A stretch of DNA of 37,125 nucleotides from Veillonellaceae bacterium (GTDB lineage: Bacteria; Bacillota; Negativicutes; JAAYSF01), in the NCBI GenBank assembly GCA_012523975.1, contig JAAYSF010000003.1, positions 1-37,125 of the forward strand, written 5' to 3'. The notes beneath the pieces were generated by a model. That model worked only from the letters and a program-made list of their open reading frames with translations, did no database searches and was not told the origin of the DNA. The translations under genes were made by a program, and so were the position numbers. This document shows, piece after piece, positions 15,475 through 25,218 of this stretch; the stretch's first letter is position 1; each line of letters starts with the position of its first letter.

Positions 15475-17532
15475 TTGAAAGACTTTAAATATAACCGGGT
15501 GCTGATAATACTGATTATAATCGGTCTGTTAGCTGCGCTTACCGTAGGCTGGCAGCGTCATGTGACCGAGCAGAATAACTCCCGGGTTGAAATGGTAATG
15601 GATTATGAAGACATCGTTGAATTGGCGCAAATCGAGGGTGTACCTGTACACTCGCTTATGCAGCAGTTCAAAGATGCTGGCATTACCTCGCTTGCTGTTT
15701 ACGAGACGACACTGGAAAAGCTCAATAAAAGCGGTAAAGTGTTTGCTGTGTCAGGGGCACAAATCATTCAGCAGTACCAAACGGGAGTTTTGGCTGATCC
15801 GGTTTGGCGCAGTTTGATTGAGCGCGGGCAGGTTGTAGCTGAAGATGTCTATATTGTTGGGCAGAACCAACAAGTTTTTGCTGAGGTACATAGCGATTTA
15901 GTGCGCCGCCTAAGTCCCGAGCGAGTGACAGTTGTCGCCGGAACAGAGCAGCCGGTTTTAGCCGTCAAAGCCAATTATGAGAAAGTTGTTGAATGGAATT
16001 TGGGCATGCCGACCGATGAAATGAAAGAAGTTGTCGGTCAGGGCTTTTATGTCGTTGCGAGGCCCTCAAATTACACTAAAGTTAGGGCTGAAGATGTTGA
16101 AGCTGTGTTTCAGCGCCTTGATGCGGTCGATAATGTTTCAGGTATTATGTTTGTCGGCGATGAAGTGCTCGGCTATCCCGGCCAAATGCCGCTGGTAGCT
16201 CAAAAAATCAAGGAACGTCAACTAACCCTGCACATGATTGAACATCCGTTGCAGTTGCAATTTTTAAAGCAGGAGGGGCTTATCCCCTTAGCGACGGCGG
16301 TTAATTATCAAACAGCCCGTGTATACGTCATATCCAAAGATGAACAGCGTAAGCTTAAGGCCGATGTGGCCATTCAACGCTGGGCTCTGACCGACCAGGA
16401 ACGCAATGTCCGCGTTAACCTGCTGCGTAAATATGACAAACCTGAACCTGGAAAAACACTTATTGAAACCAATATCGACTATGTGGAAGGGGTTAAGGCA
16501 GCGCTGCTGGATAAGGGCTTTACTATCGGTCGTGCGGGAACTTTTGCCCCGATTTTCCCCAACCCTTTCTTGCTTGCTCTAATGCTGATCGGAGCGACCT
16601 CAGCCGGAGTGTTGTTCTTGACCTTGGTTCATCCGTTTCCCAGGCGTTATCAGTATATATTGTTAGCTATTATTGCTTCTATTTTGATTTTTCCGGTACT
16701 TACGGGGTCCGGGACTTTGGTACGGCAGGCAGCAGCAATGGTCAGCGCAATCGTTTTTCCGGTTCTGGCCATGACTTATGTTATTGATAGATGGCGTAAA
16801 ACACCGCCTAGCCAGGGCGCAAGTCTTATGCGCATTATCCTGGACGGCGGTAAGTGGTTAGTGATAACCACGCTGCTAGCAATCGTCGGTGGTTTTTATG
16901 TCGGCGCACTGCTCGGTGATATACGCTTCTTGACTGAATTGGAGATTTATCGTGGCGTAAAACTTACTTTTGTGGCGCCGCTCATATTGATATCCTTTGT
17001 TTATTTGTCCCGCTACAATTTGTTTGATGCTGACAGTACCGAAACTCCCAAGAGTATTTGGCAGCAGCTGACCCAGCTACTTAATTATCCTATCTATGTC
17101 AAAACTTTACTGGTAGTGGCTGTTGCTGCTGTGGGCGCTTGGATTTTTATCGGTCGTTCCGGGCATACTGCCGGTGTGCCGGTTCCCGGGATCGAGATTA
17201 AACTGCGGGCTTGGCTGGAGCGTTTGATGTATGCCCGGCCGCGGTCAAAAGAATTTATGATCGGTCATCCCGCCTTCTTCTTAATGATTATGGCGTTTTA
17301 TCGGCAATGGCCGCGGGCGCTGCACTATATACTTGTCGTTGTAGCGACGATTGGCCAGGGATCGTTGGTAGAAACCTTTGCCCATACCCGCACTCCCATC
17401 TACATGTCGTTTATTCGCGGCATTGACGGAGTGGCTGTAGGAATTGTGGTTGGTGTAATTGCCATAATTGGCGTTCAGATCCTTCATTATCTGTCGTTCC
17501 TATTAGGAAGGAGAACTGCCGGCAATGAGTGA
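15475..17532 (+). CDS. DUF5693 family integral membrane protein
   Basis: About 685 residues. One N-terminal membrane helix (VLIILIIIGLLAALTVGW) is followed by a large external domain (to about residue 385), then a C-terminal block of some nine to ten membrane helices (about 390-680). Family function is unknown. The gene commonly sits before csaB in Firmicutes, which suggests a role in cell-wall polymer or S-layer anchor assembly. TTG start at 15475, with AGGTGGAG 6 bases upstream; TTG 15472 is in frame too. The stop overlaps csaB by 8 bp (ATGAGTGA). Confidence 0.8.
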   Translation: MKDFKYNRVLIILIIIGLLAALTVGWQRHVTEQNNSRVEMVMDYEDIVELAQIEGVPVHSLMQQFKDAGITSLAVYETTLEKLNKSGKVFAVSGAQIIQQYQTGVLADPVWRSLIERGQVVAEDVYIVGQNQQVFAEVHSDLVRRLSPERVTVVAGTEQPVLAVKANYEKVVEWNLGMPTDEMKEVVGQGFYVVARPSNYTKVRAEDVEAVFQRLDAVDNVSGIMFVGDEVLGYPGQMPLVAQKIKERQLTLHMIEHPLQLQFLKQEGLIPLATAVNYQTARVYVISKDEQRKLKADVAIQRWALTDQERNVRVNLLRKYDKPEPGKTLIETNIDYVEGVKAALLDKGFTIGRAGTFAPIFPNPFLLALMLIGATSAGVLFLTLVHPFPRRYQYILLAIIASILIFPVLTGSGTLVRQAAAMVSAIVFPVLAMTYVIDRWRKTPPSQGASLMRIILDGGKWLVITTLLAIVGGFYVGALLGDIRFLTELEIYRGVKLTFVAPLILISFVYLSRYNLFDADSTETPKSIWQQLTQLLNYPIYVKTLLVVAVAAVGAWIFIGRSGHTAGVPVPGIEIKLRAWLERLMYARPRSKEFMIGHPAFFLMIMAFYRQWPRALHYILVVVATIGQGSLVETFAHTRTPIYMSFIRGIDGVAVGIVVGVIAIIGVQILHYLSFLLGRRTAGNE

Positions 17533-18625
17533 TATCGTTATTTCGGGGTACTACGGTTTTGCCAATGCCGGTGATGAAGCCATGTTGGCCGCAATGATCG
17601 AAGTGCTGACCGATCTTGAGCCAAATGTAAAAATAACCGTTATTTCGGGCAACCCGGATGATACGCGCGAGCGGCACGGGGTTAAAGCCGTATACCGGCT
17701 TAACTATCCGGAAATTATTCGGGCGCTGTCCAAGAGCGATTTGCTGATAAGCGGCGGCGGAAGTTTGCTGCAGGATGTTACCAGTGACCGCAGTTTGTAT
17801 TATTACTTAAGTATTATGATGCTGGCCAAGAAACTAGGGAAAAAGGTTATGCTGTATGCCCAGGGAATTGGGCCGGTGCGTGGCGCTCTGGCGCGCGGTG
17901 CCATGAGCTATATCGGCAATATGGTAGATTTAATTACCGTCCGGGATGAAGGATCTCGCGATGAGCTTAAACGACTCAAGGTTACTAAACCGCCGGTGTA
18001 TGTAACGGCCGACCCGGTTGTTGCTATGCATCCTGTTGACCGGCAGATCGGGCGGGCAATCTTAAGTAAAAACGGTGTTGAAGGCGGGGCTCCGCTCATC
18101 GGCATTTCTGTTCGGGAGTGGAAAGACTGGAGCCACTATAAAAATGCTGTGGCACAGGTTTCTGACCAAATAATCGACGAATTTGGCGCCCGGGTCGTGT
18201 TTCTTCCCATGCAATGGCCTGAGGATTATACGGCTGCCAAAAAGATAGCCAGCCGCACTAAGCGGCCAGCAACAGTGCTGCCCGATAAATACACGACCAG
18301 CGAACTGCTTTCGCTCATCGGCAATTTTGACATGCTGATCAGTATTCGCCTGCATGCGTTGATTTTTGCTTCTGTTATGCATGTGCCAATGATTGGTTTG
18401 TCTTATGATCCCAAGATCGACCGCTTTTTGGAGACAATCGGCGAGCGGCATGCGGGAACGCTTAAAACCGTTACGGTTGACGGATTGATGACGAAGGTTC
18501 GGGCCATGTGGCCGGAAATAAACCGTCCTAATAAAGCGCGTGAGGAGAAGATAAAATCTCTGCGCAAAAAAGCCTGTTATAATGCTGAACTTGCTCTGGA
18601 ATTAATCAATAAATCCCGGGGGTGA
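17525..18625 (+). CDS. csaB: Polysaccharide pyruvyl transferase CsaB
   Basis: 366 residues. N-terminal Rossmann-like half starts IVISGYYGFANAGDEAMLAAM, the CsaB signature, with LLISGGGSLLQDVTSDRSLYYY. The second half has ISIRLHALIFASVMHVPMIGLSYDPK, which corresponds to the donor-binding region of the GT-B-like pyruvyltransferases. CsaB transfers pyruvate from phosphoenolpyruvate to a cell-wall polysaccharide, creating the ligand for SLH-domain proteins. In Negativicutes SLH proteins also tether the outer membrane, so this enzyme should be central to the envelope. Overlaps both neighbours, so it is coupled to the DUF5693 and YitT-like genes. Confidence 0.92.
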   Translation: MSDIVISGYYGFANAGDEAMLAAMIEVLTDLEPNVKITVISGNPDDTRERHGVKAVYRLNYPEIIRALSKSDLLISGGGSLLQDVTSDRSLYYYLSIMMLAKKLGKKVMLYAQGIGPVRGALARGAMSYIGNMVDLITVRDEGSRDELKRLKVTKPPVYVTADPVVAMHPVDRQIGRAILSKNGVEGGAPLIGISVREWKDWSHYKNAVAQVSDQIIDEFGARVVFLPMQWPEDYTAAKKIASRTKRPATVLPDKYTTSELLSLIGNFDMLISIRLHALIFASVMHVPMIGLSYDPKIDRFLETIGERHAGTLKTVTVDGLMTKVRAMWPEINRPNKAREEKIKSLRKKACYNAELALELINKSRG

Positions 18626-19470
18626 GGGCGCTGCCAACATGGGTTCGCAACTACTTAGGGGTACTATTGGGCGTAGTTATTGAAGCTATCGCCCTCAATA
18701 TGTTTTTGATACCTAACAAGATTGCTGCCGGCGGTGTTAGCGGTCTGGCCACTGTACTTTACTATTTATTCAACTGGCCGGTCGGCGTTATTATGCTGCT
18801 TTTCAATATTCCCCTGTTTATTATCGGCATCAAGGTCCTGGGCGCAAGATATGGCATTAATACATTGTTTGGGGCGGTTGCCTTATCGCTTGCTATCGAT
18901 TGGACGGCACCTTATACTCCGGTATTGACGCAGGACCTGCTGCTTAGTTCGCTGTACGGCGGGGTACTGGGCGGTATCGGGATGGGGCTGATCTTCCGCT
19001 TCAAGGGGAATACTGCTGGAACGGCCTTGGCCGCTGCAATCATTAATAAATTATCCGGCATCAGTGTCGGACAGTCGCTGCTAATCGCGGATTTCTTTGT
19101 AATTGCGTTTTCCGGCATTGCCTTTAAGAGCGCGGAACTAGCGCTTTACGGTCTAATTTCGCTCTATGTTACATCATTAATTATCGATATTGTTCAGGAA
19201 GGCCCAAGCGCTGCGAAAGCTTTTTGGATTATGACCGACAAGCCGGCTGAGATTTCTCAGGCCATCATCGAGGATTTAGGCCGGGGTGTGACATTATTTC
19301 AAGGAAAAGGCGGCTATACCGGTCAAGCCCGCGATATGCTGTTTTGTGTCGTCGAGACGGGTGAATTTACCCGGCTTAAGGATGTTATTAAGCAAAAAGA
19401 TCCTAATGCTTTTGTAATTGTAACTGATGCTCATGAAGTACTGGGTGAAGGTTTTACCCTGATTAGATAA
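18622..19470 (+). CDS. YitT family membrane protein (DUF161 + DUF2179)
   Basis: 282 residues. Five to six membrane helices (about 8-190) with family motifs IPNKIAAGGVSGLATVLYYLF and GTAxLAAAIIN, and a C-terminal cytoplasmic DUF2179 domain (about 205-282: ITxxLGRGVTLFQGKGGYTG-type segment and VIVTDAHEVLGEGF). Function is unknown for most YitT proteins. The GTG start overlaps the csaB stop (GTGA), which suggests coupled translation. Ends the operon that begins at the DUF5693 gene; no hairpin terminator is seen behind it. Confidence 0.85.
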   Translation: MRALPTWVRNYLGVLLGVVIEAIALNMFLIPNKIAAGGVSGLATVLYYLFNWPVGVIMLLFNIPLFIIGIKVLGARYGINTLFGAVALSLAIDWTAPYTPVLTQDLLLSSLYGGVLGGIGMGLIFRFKGNTAGTALAAAIINKLSGISVGQSLLIADFFVIAFSGIAFKSAELALYGLISLYVTSLIIDIVQEGPSAAKAFWIMTDKPAEISQAIIEDLGRGVTLFQGKGGYTGQARDMLFCVVETGEFTRLKDVIKQKDPNAFVIVTDAHEVLGEGFTLIR

Positions 19471-19528
19471 AGGTGACTGGTAACAACTTAATTTATATAG
19501 CTAATTTAGTTTAGGAGGTTGAATACAT

Positions 19529-20362
19529 ATGGCTGAAAAGCTAACTGCTGAAAAAATAGCTGAGCTTGAAAAACGGGCAAAGGCTATAAGGCGCAATATA
19601 GTTGCGGCCGTTACCGAGGCAAAATCGGGCCATCCGGGCGGATCACTGTCGGCCGCCGATATTCTTTCTGTGCTGTACTTTGCGGAAATGAAGGTTGATC
19701 CGCACAAACCCGATGATGTGGACCGCGACCGTTTTGTGTTGTCGAAAGGCCACGCTGCACCCGTTTTATATGGCGCGCTGGCAGAAAAGGGTTTTTTCCC
19801 GCACAATGAACTTCTGACGCTGCGCAAGATTGACAGCCGTCTGCAAGGTCATCCCAGCATGAAATCATTGCCGGGCATTGATATGTCTACGGGTTCACTG
19901 GGGCAAGGCCTAAGCGCCGCCGCCGGCATGGCGTTGGCCGGACGTCTTGACGGACGCGATTATCGCGTATTTGCCCTGTTGGGTGACGGTGAGCTCGAGG
20001 AAGGCATGGTTTGGGAAGCCGCTATGTTCGCTGCTCATTACAAGCTGGACAATCTTACTGCTTTTGTCGACTACAACGGGCTGCAGATCGACGGTCCGAT
20101 AGCAGAGGTAATGTCGCCGCTGCCTATTCCTGAGAAGTGGGAGGCATTTGGCTGGAATGTCCTTCAAATTGACGGTCATGATATTGCTGCCATCTACGAT
20201 GCTATCCAAACGGCCAAAACTGTTAAAGGCAAGCCGACCATGATTGTAGCCCGCACTGTTAAAGGCAAGGGCGTATGCGAGATGGAAAACGTTGTTGACT
20301 GGCATGGTAAGGCGCCAAGCAGCGAGGAATGCAAAAAGTTCCTCAGCCAGCTTGAAGATTAA
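19529..20362 (+). CDS. Transketolase, N-terminal (thiamine diphosphate pyrophosphate-binding) subunit
   Basis: 277 residues, equal to the first domain of a full transketolase. The TPP motif is present: GDGELEEGM...NLTAFVDYNGLQIDG. Early residues SGHPGGSLSAADILSVLYF and SKGHAAPVLYGAL bind substrate and cofactor. With the next gene it makes a two-protein transketolase, which moves two-carbon units between sugar phosphates in the non-oxidative pentose phosphate pathway. Split transketolase is common in Firmicutes and archaea. TTAGGAGG lies 10 bases before the ATG. The gap to the partner is 18 bp. Confidence 0.94.
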   Translation: MAEKLTAEKIAELEKRAKAIRRNIVAAVTEAKSGHPGGSLSAADILSVLYFAEMKVDPHKPDDVDRDRFVLSKGHAAPVLYGALAEKGFFPHNELLTLRKIDSRLQGHPSMKSLPGIDMSTGSLGQGLSAAAGMALAGRLDGRDYRVFALLGDGELEEGMVWEAAMFAAHYKLDNLTAFVDYNGLQIDGPIAEVMSPLPIPEKWEAFGWNVLQIDGHDIAAIYDAIQTAKTVKGKPTMIVARTVKGKGVCEMENVVDWHGKAPSSEECKKFLSQLED

Positions 20363-20380
20363 GGAAGGCGGGTGTTTGTA

Positions 20381-21316
20381 ATGGGTAAAGCAACACGTGA
20401 AGCTTATGGTGAAGCCCTTCGCGAGATGGGGCTGGAAAATAAAGATATCGTTGTATTAGATGCTGACTTGTCGAAATCGACAAAGACCAATGTTTTTGGC
20501 AAGGCCTTTCCTGATAGACATTTTAATGTTGGGATTGCCGAGCAAAACTTGATGGGCGTGGCGGCCGGACTTGCGGCTGCCGGCAAAATTCCTTTCGTAT
20601 CGACCTTCGCCATGTTTGCAGCCGGTCGGGCTTTTGAGCAAATCCGCAACTCGATTTGCTATCCGAAACTCAATGTCAAGGTGGCTGCAACTCACGCCGG
20701 TCTGACTGTTGGCGAAGATGGCGCATCACACCAAGCTATTGAGGATATTTCGCTAATGCGCAGTATCCCCAATATGACAGTAATCGTTCCGGCTGATGCC
20801 ATGGAGACTCGCTATGCGGTCGCATGGGCTGCCAAACATCACGGACCGGTTTATTTACGACTGGGCCGGATGGCGGTGCCAGACGTGTTCGGCGACGGCT
20901 ACGAGTTTGAAATGGGCAAAGCGGTAGAACTGGCTAACGGTACCGATGTAACTATCATGGCTACTGGCGTAATGGTATCGCCGGCGCGGCGGGCGGCCGA
21001 CGAGCTTACGGCTTCCGGCTATAGCGCTCGGGTGCTCAACATCCACACCATTAAACCGATTGACAAAGAGGCTGTTATTAAAGCCGCCCAAGATACCGGC
21101 GCTGTAGTAACCTGCGAGGAACACAGCATTATCGGCGGTCTGGGCAGCGCTGTTGCCGAAGTGCTTGTTGAAAATATGCCGGTACCCATGGAACGGGTCG
21201 GCGTTCTTGATACCTTCGGCGAATCTGGTACACCGGATGTACTGCTGGAAAAATACAACCTTACGGTAACCGATATTGTCAAAGCTGCTAAACGGGTAAT
21301 CAGCCGTAAACGGTAA
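20381..21316 (+). CDS. Transketolase, C-terminal subunit
   Basis: 311 residues, covering the middle pyrimidine-binding domain and the C-terminal domain. Markers: DADLSKSTKT, FNVGIAEQNLMGVAAGLA (the Glu of EQN activates thiamine diphosphate), THAGLTVGEDGASHQAIEDI and VVTCEEHSIIGGLGSAV. It must pair with the N-terminal subunit for activity. Start at ATG 20381, with AAGGAAGGCGGG upstream; the in-frame GTG at 20372 overlaps that site. Followed by a good terminator. Confidence 0.94.
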   Translation: MGKATREAYGEALREMGLENKDIVVLDADLSKSTKTNVFGKAFPDRHFNVGIAEQNLMGVAAGLAAAGKIPFVSTFAMFAAGRAFEQIRNSICYPKLNVKVAATHAGLTVGEDGASHQAIEDISLMRSIPNMTVIVPADAMETRYAVAWAAKHHGPVYLRLGRMAVPDVFGDGYEFEMGKAVELANGTDVTIMATGVMVSPARRAADELTASGYSARVLNIHTIKPIDKEAVIKAAQDTGAVVTCEEHSIIGGLGSAVAEVLVENMPVPMERVGVLDTFGESGTPDVLLEKYNLTVTDIVKAAKRVISRKR

Positions 21317-21326
21317 AAGGTAATTA

Positions 21327-21367
21327 AAATGACTCTCGCGTGCATATGCATGTAGAGAGTCATTTTT
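21327..21367 (+). terminator. Rho-independent terminator of the transketolase operon
   Basis: AAAATGACTCTC pairs with GAGAGTCATTTTT; the 16-nt centre holds a second small palindrome, TGCATATGCA. Confidence 0.88.
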
Positions 21368-21428
21368 GCTTTAACTGGAGATTAGAATTTAGGGTAATAT
21401 TATTACTTACCGTAAAGGGGGGATATAT

Positions 21429-22160
21429 GTGCGGCAGGTTATAACGATAGGTGGGAAGATAATCCGGCGGGCGGCTGTTGCTGTGATGGGACTGGTCGCG
21501 TTGGTTAATTTTGGCCCGGCCGGGGCCATTGCCATATCAATGCTGGTTTCATTGGCGGTATATGCTGTGGCGTTTGGTTTTAAGTTTGCCTTGGGCTTTG
21601 TCTTGCTGCTGCTGTGTCATGAATTGGGCCATGTCATAGCCTCACGGGCTGTTGGCATGAAGACTCAAGGGCCGATTTTTGTGCCGTTCATCGGCGCAGC
21701 CTTAGCCTTAAAAGATGCCCCGGTCAACGCTCGCATGGAGGCCAATATTGCCATTGGGGGACCGGCGCTTGGCACACTGAGCGCGCTTATCTGCCTGACT
21801 TGTTATCTGTGGACGGACAGCATGCTGCTATTAGTGCTGTCTTATACCGCCTGTCTGCTCAATCTCTTCAATCTCATCCCCTGTGATCCGCTTGACGGCG
21901 GAAAGATTGCCGGGGCAATTTCCCCGCATATGTGGTGGGTGGGGACAATTGCGATTGGTTTGATGTTTATCTATACTCATAATTTATTTATATTGCTCAT
22001 CTTTTTTGTATCACTGTTTAGGCTGTGGCGCGGTGATTATAACGACAAGGTTTACTATGACCTGACGCTAAGGCAGCGGCTGACCATGTTTTGGTGGTAT
22101 GTCGGTTTGCTGTTAGTGCTTGGGGTGGCTACGCTGTATATTGCTGAGACGATACGGTGA
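21429..22160 (+). CDS. Site-2-protease-like M50 metallopeptidase
   Basis: 243 residues with about six membrane helices. Zinc-binding HELGH (64-68) lies in a membrane helix, and the second metal site is NLIPCDPLDGGK, which contains the Asp typical of M50 enzymes (NPxPxxxxDG). These proteases cut substrates inside the membrane, often anti-sigma factors or pro-sigma factors in sporulation. No PDZ domain is present, as in SpoIVFB/Rip-like members. GTG start at 21429, with AAAGGGGGG about 6 bases upstream. Substrate unknown; monocistronic by layout. Confidence 0.88.
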   Translation: MRQVITIGGKIIRRAAVAVMGLVALVNFGPAGAIAISMLVSLAVYAVAFGFKFALGFVLLLLCHELGHVIASRAVGMKTQGPIFVPFIGAALALKDAPVNARMEANIAIGGPALGTLSALICLTCYLWTDSMLLLVLSYTACLLNLFNLIPCDPLDGGKIAGAISPHMWWVGTIAIGLMFIYTHNLFILLIFFVSLFRLWRGDYNDKVYYDLTLRQRLTMFWWYVGLLLVLGVATLYIAETIR

Positions 22161-22327
22161 TACTTCGACAAGCTTACTGAAAAGTTTTATCATTTAGACA
22201 GGAGTTTCACCAAAAGTGTCAAATTTATAATGAGAATTGACCCTACATATCTTCCTGCGGCACATCACTATTCTAAAAGAACAGTACTACAATTGCTGCT
22301 GCAGTCCATGACGGGAGGATGACTTTT

Positions 22328-23014
22328 TTGATTCACATGGATAGTGTTTGTAAGGTTTACGATAACGGCTCGGTCGCCCTCTCCGATATCAACATTGACA
22401 TCGAAAAGGGAGAATTCGTGTTTGTAGTCGGACCAAGCGGTGCCGGTAAATCCACCTTTATTAAACTGATAACCCGGGAGGAATTGCCGAGCAGCGGTCA
22501 GCTTATTGTCAACGGATGCAACGTGGGCAGCCTGAAATCTTCGGAGGTACCTTATTTCCGGCGCAGTCTGGGAATCGTCTTTCAGGACTATCGCCTGCTG
22601 CCCAACAAAACGGTTTATGAGAATGTAGCTTTTGCAATGCAGGTTATTGAGGCATCACGGCGGGAAATGCAAAAACGGGTTAACCATGTCCTTGATTTGG
22701 TAGGATTGAGAAGCAAGTCCCGTTGTTTTCCGGCGGAATTATCGGGCGGCGAGCAGCAGCGGGTAGCTATCGCCCGGGCTATTGTCAACAGTCCGATGGT
22801 CGTTATTGCGGACGAGCCTACTGGAAATCTGGATCCAGATACTTCCTGGGAGATTATGAAGATTTTTGAAAAAATTAATAAAAGCGGCACCACCATCGTA
22901 ATGGCAACACATGATAAAACCGTTGTTGATATGATGCGCCGGCGGGTTATCGCTATTGAAAAGAGCCGTATTGTCCGTGACCAAGTGAAAGGGGTATACG
23001 GCTATGAAGATTAG
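22328..23014 (+). CDS. ftsE: Cell division ATP-binding protein FtsE
   Basis: 228 residues, the standard FtsE length. Walker A GPSGAGKST (35-43), signature [15 protein letters not shown], Walker B VVIADEPTGNLDP and an H-loop ATHD are present; the GNLDP form marks the FtsE/LolD class. FtsE with FtsX turns ATP hydrolysis into activation of a murein hydrolase at the division site. I choose TTG 22328 because GGGAGG (22313-22318) abuts the ATG at 22319 but is 9 bases from the TTG. Overlaps ftsX by 11 bp. No promoter recognised in the 160-bp gap upstream. Confidence 0.94.
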   Translation: MIHMDSVCKVYDNGSVALSDINIDIEKGEFVFVVGPSGAGKSTFIKLITREELPSSGQLIVNGCNVGSLKSSEVPYFRRSLGIVFQDYRLLPNKTVYENVAFAMQVIEASRREMQKRVNHVLDLVGLRSKSRCFPAELSGGEQQRVAIARAIVNSPMVVIADEPTGNLDPDTSWEIMKIFEKINKSGTTIVMATHDKTVVDMMRRRVIAIEKSRIVRDQVKGVYGYED

Positions 23015-23891
23015 AACAATGGAATATTTTATTCGCGAGGCCGTTGTATCCTTAAAGCGCAACAGCCTGATGAGTTTTGCGTCGGTCAGCACTGTAGCGC
23101 TGTCGCTCTTAATCTTAGGGATTTTCTTGGTCATGGTTCTCAACCTGAATAATATGGCGGCTGTACTGGAATCGCAGGTGCAGATTTCGGTTTATTTGCA
23201 TGATGACCTAAGTGATTATGAGACTCGGGAGATTGGGACACGCATAACCAAGATGCCTGGGGTTACCCAGGTGCTTTTCGTGCCCAAAGATGAAGCTATG
23301 GAACGGTTTAAGACCAGGCTAGGCGACCAGCAGGGTCTGCTGGCCGCGTTGGGGGACACTAATCCGCTGCCCGATGCTTTCGAGGTCAAAGTAGACAAGC
23401 CCGAACGGGTTAAGGCGTTAGCCGAGACTATCGGTGAGATGGAAGGTGTTGAAAAAGCCAAGTTTGGTCAGGAAGTAGTCGAAAAATTATTCAACCTGAC
23501 TAAACTAATGCGGATATTCGGGTTAATCCTGATAATCTTTTTAGCGCTTGCCGCAGTGTTTATCATTTCTAATACTATTAGAATTACGGTATTTGCCCGC
23601 CGCCGGGAGATCGGCATAATGAAGTATGTGGGCGCGACTGATTGGTTTATTCGTTGGCCGTTTATAATTGAGGGGATGATCCTAGGAATAGGCGGCGCCT
23701 TGGTTGCTGTGCTGTTGATTGGACAGCTTTATAGCGGCTTAACGCGAGAAGTTTATCAATCACTGGCCTTTTTACCGCTCATTCCGCAGTATCCGTTTAT
23801 TAATTATATCAGTATCTTGCTGCTGGTTGTCGGCGCGACAATCGGCGCTTTAGGCAGTTCAATATCGCTGCGTAAGTTTATGAAGGTTTAG
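23004..23891 (+). CDS. ftsX: Cell division protein FtsX
   Basis: 295 residues. Four membrane helices in the FtsX layout: helix 1 about 22-45, a large external loop (about 50-165), then three helices from about 168, 215 and 265. The external loop has VQISVYLHDDLSDYE and VLFVPKDEAMERF, both typical. The C-terminal ARRREIGIMKYVGAT matches the FtsX/MacB coupling region. FtsX passes the FtsE signal across the membrane to a coiled-coil hydrolase, which is encoded next. Start ATG at 23004; an alternative ATG is 15 bases later. Confidence 0.95.
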   Translation: MKIRTMEYFIREAVVSLKRNSLMSFASVSTVALSLLILGIFLVMVLNLNNMAAVLESQVQISVYLHDDLSDYETREIGTRITKMPGVTQVLFVPKDEAMERFKTRLGDQQGLLAALGDTNPLPDAFEVKVDKPERVKALAETIGEMEGVEKAKFGQEVVEKLFNLTKLMRIFGLILIIFLALAAVFIISNTIRITVFARRREIGIMKYVGATDWFIRWPFIIEGMILGIGGALVAVLLIGQLYSGLTREVYQSLAFLPLIPQYPFINYISILLLVVGATIGALGSSISLRKFMKV

Positions 23892-23906
23892 TTCAGGGGG
23901 GATTCG

Positions 23907-25028
23907 GTGTACGGAAAACGACAGATTACCGCTTTAGTAACGGCGGCCATGCTTACAGTCACAGCTATCGGTCCGGCCCTGGCCAACGAACTTGAGGATA
24001 GGCTTGACAACATTCAGCGGCAAATGCAAGTTAAACAGAATCAAGCTGCCGAGGCGCAACAGAGAGTTAACAGCGTATCAGGACAGCTCCGCAAGATTCA
24101 AATAGAGTTGGATTCGGCACAGAGTGAATATAATGCTATCAAGGCTAAACTTGATAGCACAGAGCAGCAAATAAAGGTCAATACTATCTTAATGGAAAAG
24201 ACTGAAAAAAGTCTGGCCGAACGCAGCAAAATTCTTAATAAGCGGATGCGCGATATTTATGAAAACGGTCAGATAAACTATCTGGATGTGCTGCTTGGAG
24301 CGCGTGACTTTGGAGATTTTACAACCCGGATGGATCTTTTGAAACGGGTAATTAAGCAAGACACTAACCTTATTGCCAAGGTAAAGGCTGAGCGCGAATT
24401 AATAGCCCAAAAACGCGTTGAACTCGAACAGGACAAAGCTGCTATTGTTGAATTAGAAAAGGCGGCAGCTGAGAAAAAGAAATTAGTTGAGCTGCGCAAG
24501 CAGGAGCGTGAGGCGGTTTTGGACAAAGCCGTTAGTGACCGCGATTCTGCTGAACGGGCTTACCGGGAACTGCAGGAAACCTCGCGGCAGATTGAGCAGA
24601 TGATTCGAAATCAGTCAGGACGCAGCAGCAGCTCGGTGGAAGCCACAGGGGCGATGATTTGGCCGGCAGTCGGACCGATAACTTCGGAATACGGCTGGCG
24701 GATTCACCCGATATTCGGGACGCAGCGTTATCATAGCGGTATGGATATTGGCGCTGATTACGGTGATCCCATTTCGGCAGCTGACAGCGGTGTAGTTATC
24801 TACTCTGACTGGATGGGCGGCTACGGCAAGGCCGTAATTATCGATCATGGCGGCGGTATCACAACGCTATACGCCCATAATTCTGAGCTGCTGGTAGTGG
24901 AGGGCCAATCAGTGCGGAAAGGGCAGACCATAGCCAGAGCTGGTTCAACAGGCTATTCAACCGGACCGCATTGTCACTTTGAAGTGCGGGTGAATGGGTC
25001 GCCGACCAACCCACGAGATTATCTATAA
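23907..25028 (+). CDS. Murein hydrolase activator/M23 endopeptidase (EnvC/PcsB-like)
   Basis: 373 residues. A signal peptide ending ALA-N (about 26/27) leads into two long coiled-coil segments (about 30-110 and 150-235), which in this family dock on FtsX. A C-terminal LytM domain (about 250-373) has HSGMD (H276, D280) and GPHCH (H355, H357), so all zinc ligands are present and the enzyme should be catalytic, unlike EnvC of Escherichia coli where they are degenerate. It should cut septal peptidoglycan cross-links under FtsEX control. GTG start after GGGGGG, 15 bp from ftsX, thus in the operon. Confidence 0.92.
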   Translation: MYGKRQITALVTAAMLTVTAIGPALANELEDRLDNIQRQMQVKQNQAAEAQQRVNSVSGQLRKIQIELDSAQSEYNAIKAKLDSTEQQIKVNTILMEKTEKSLAERSKILNKRMRDIYENGQINYLDVLLGARDFGDFTTRMDLLKRVIKQDTNLIAKVKAERELIAQKRVELEQDKAAIVELEKAAAEKKKLVELRKQEREAVLDKAVSDRDSAERAYRELQETSRQIEQMIRNQSGRSSSSVEATGAMIWPAVGPITSEYGWRIHPIFGTQRYHSGMDIGADYGDPISAADSGVVIYSDWMGGYGKAVIIDHGGGITTLYAHNSELLVVEGQSVRKGQTIARAGSTGYSTGPHCHFEVRVNGSPTNPRDYL

Positions 25029-25079
25029 AATAGAAGGAAGCTATGCTCGTTTTTGAACAGCGTGGGGATGTTGCCATAT

Positions 25080-25114
25080 AGACAGCCGCCCGGCAGGAAT
25101 GCTGGCGGCTGTCT
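25080..25114 (+). terminator. Long hairpin, probable terminator of ftsEX-M23
   Basis: AGACAGCCGCC with GGCGGCTGTCT, plus inner GGCA/TGCT pairs. The tail is AGAATATTTT rather than a clean T-run, so termination may be partial. Confidence 0.55.
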
Positions 25115-25218
25115 AGAATATTTTACAAAGATTCTACATATAGATAGCTATATGCGCAGAAATAGGCCAATCTGTCGTTCGGGCCCCAGGCTTCGAACCT
25201 CGAATCGAGGTGGATGTT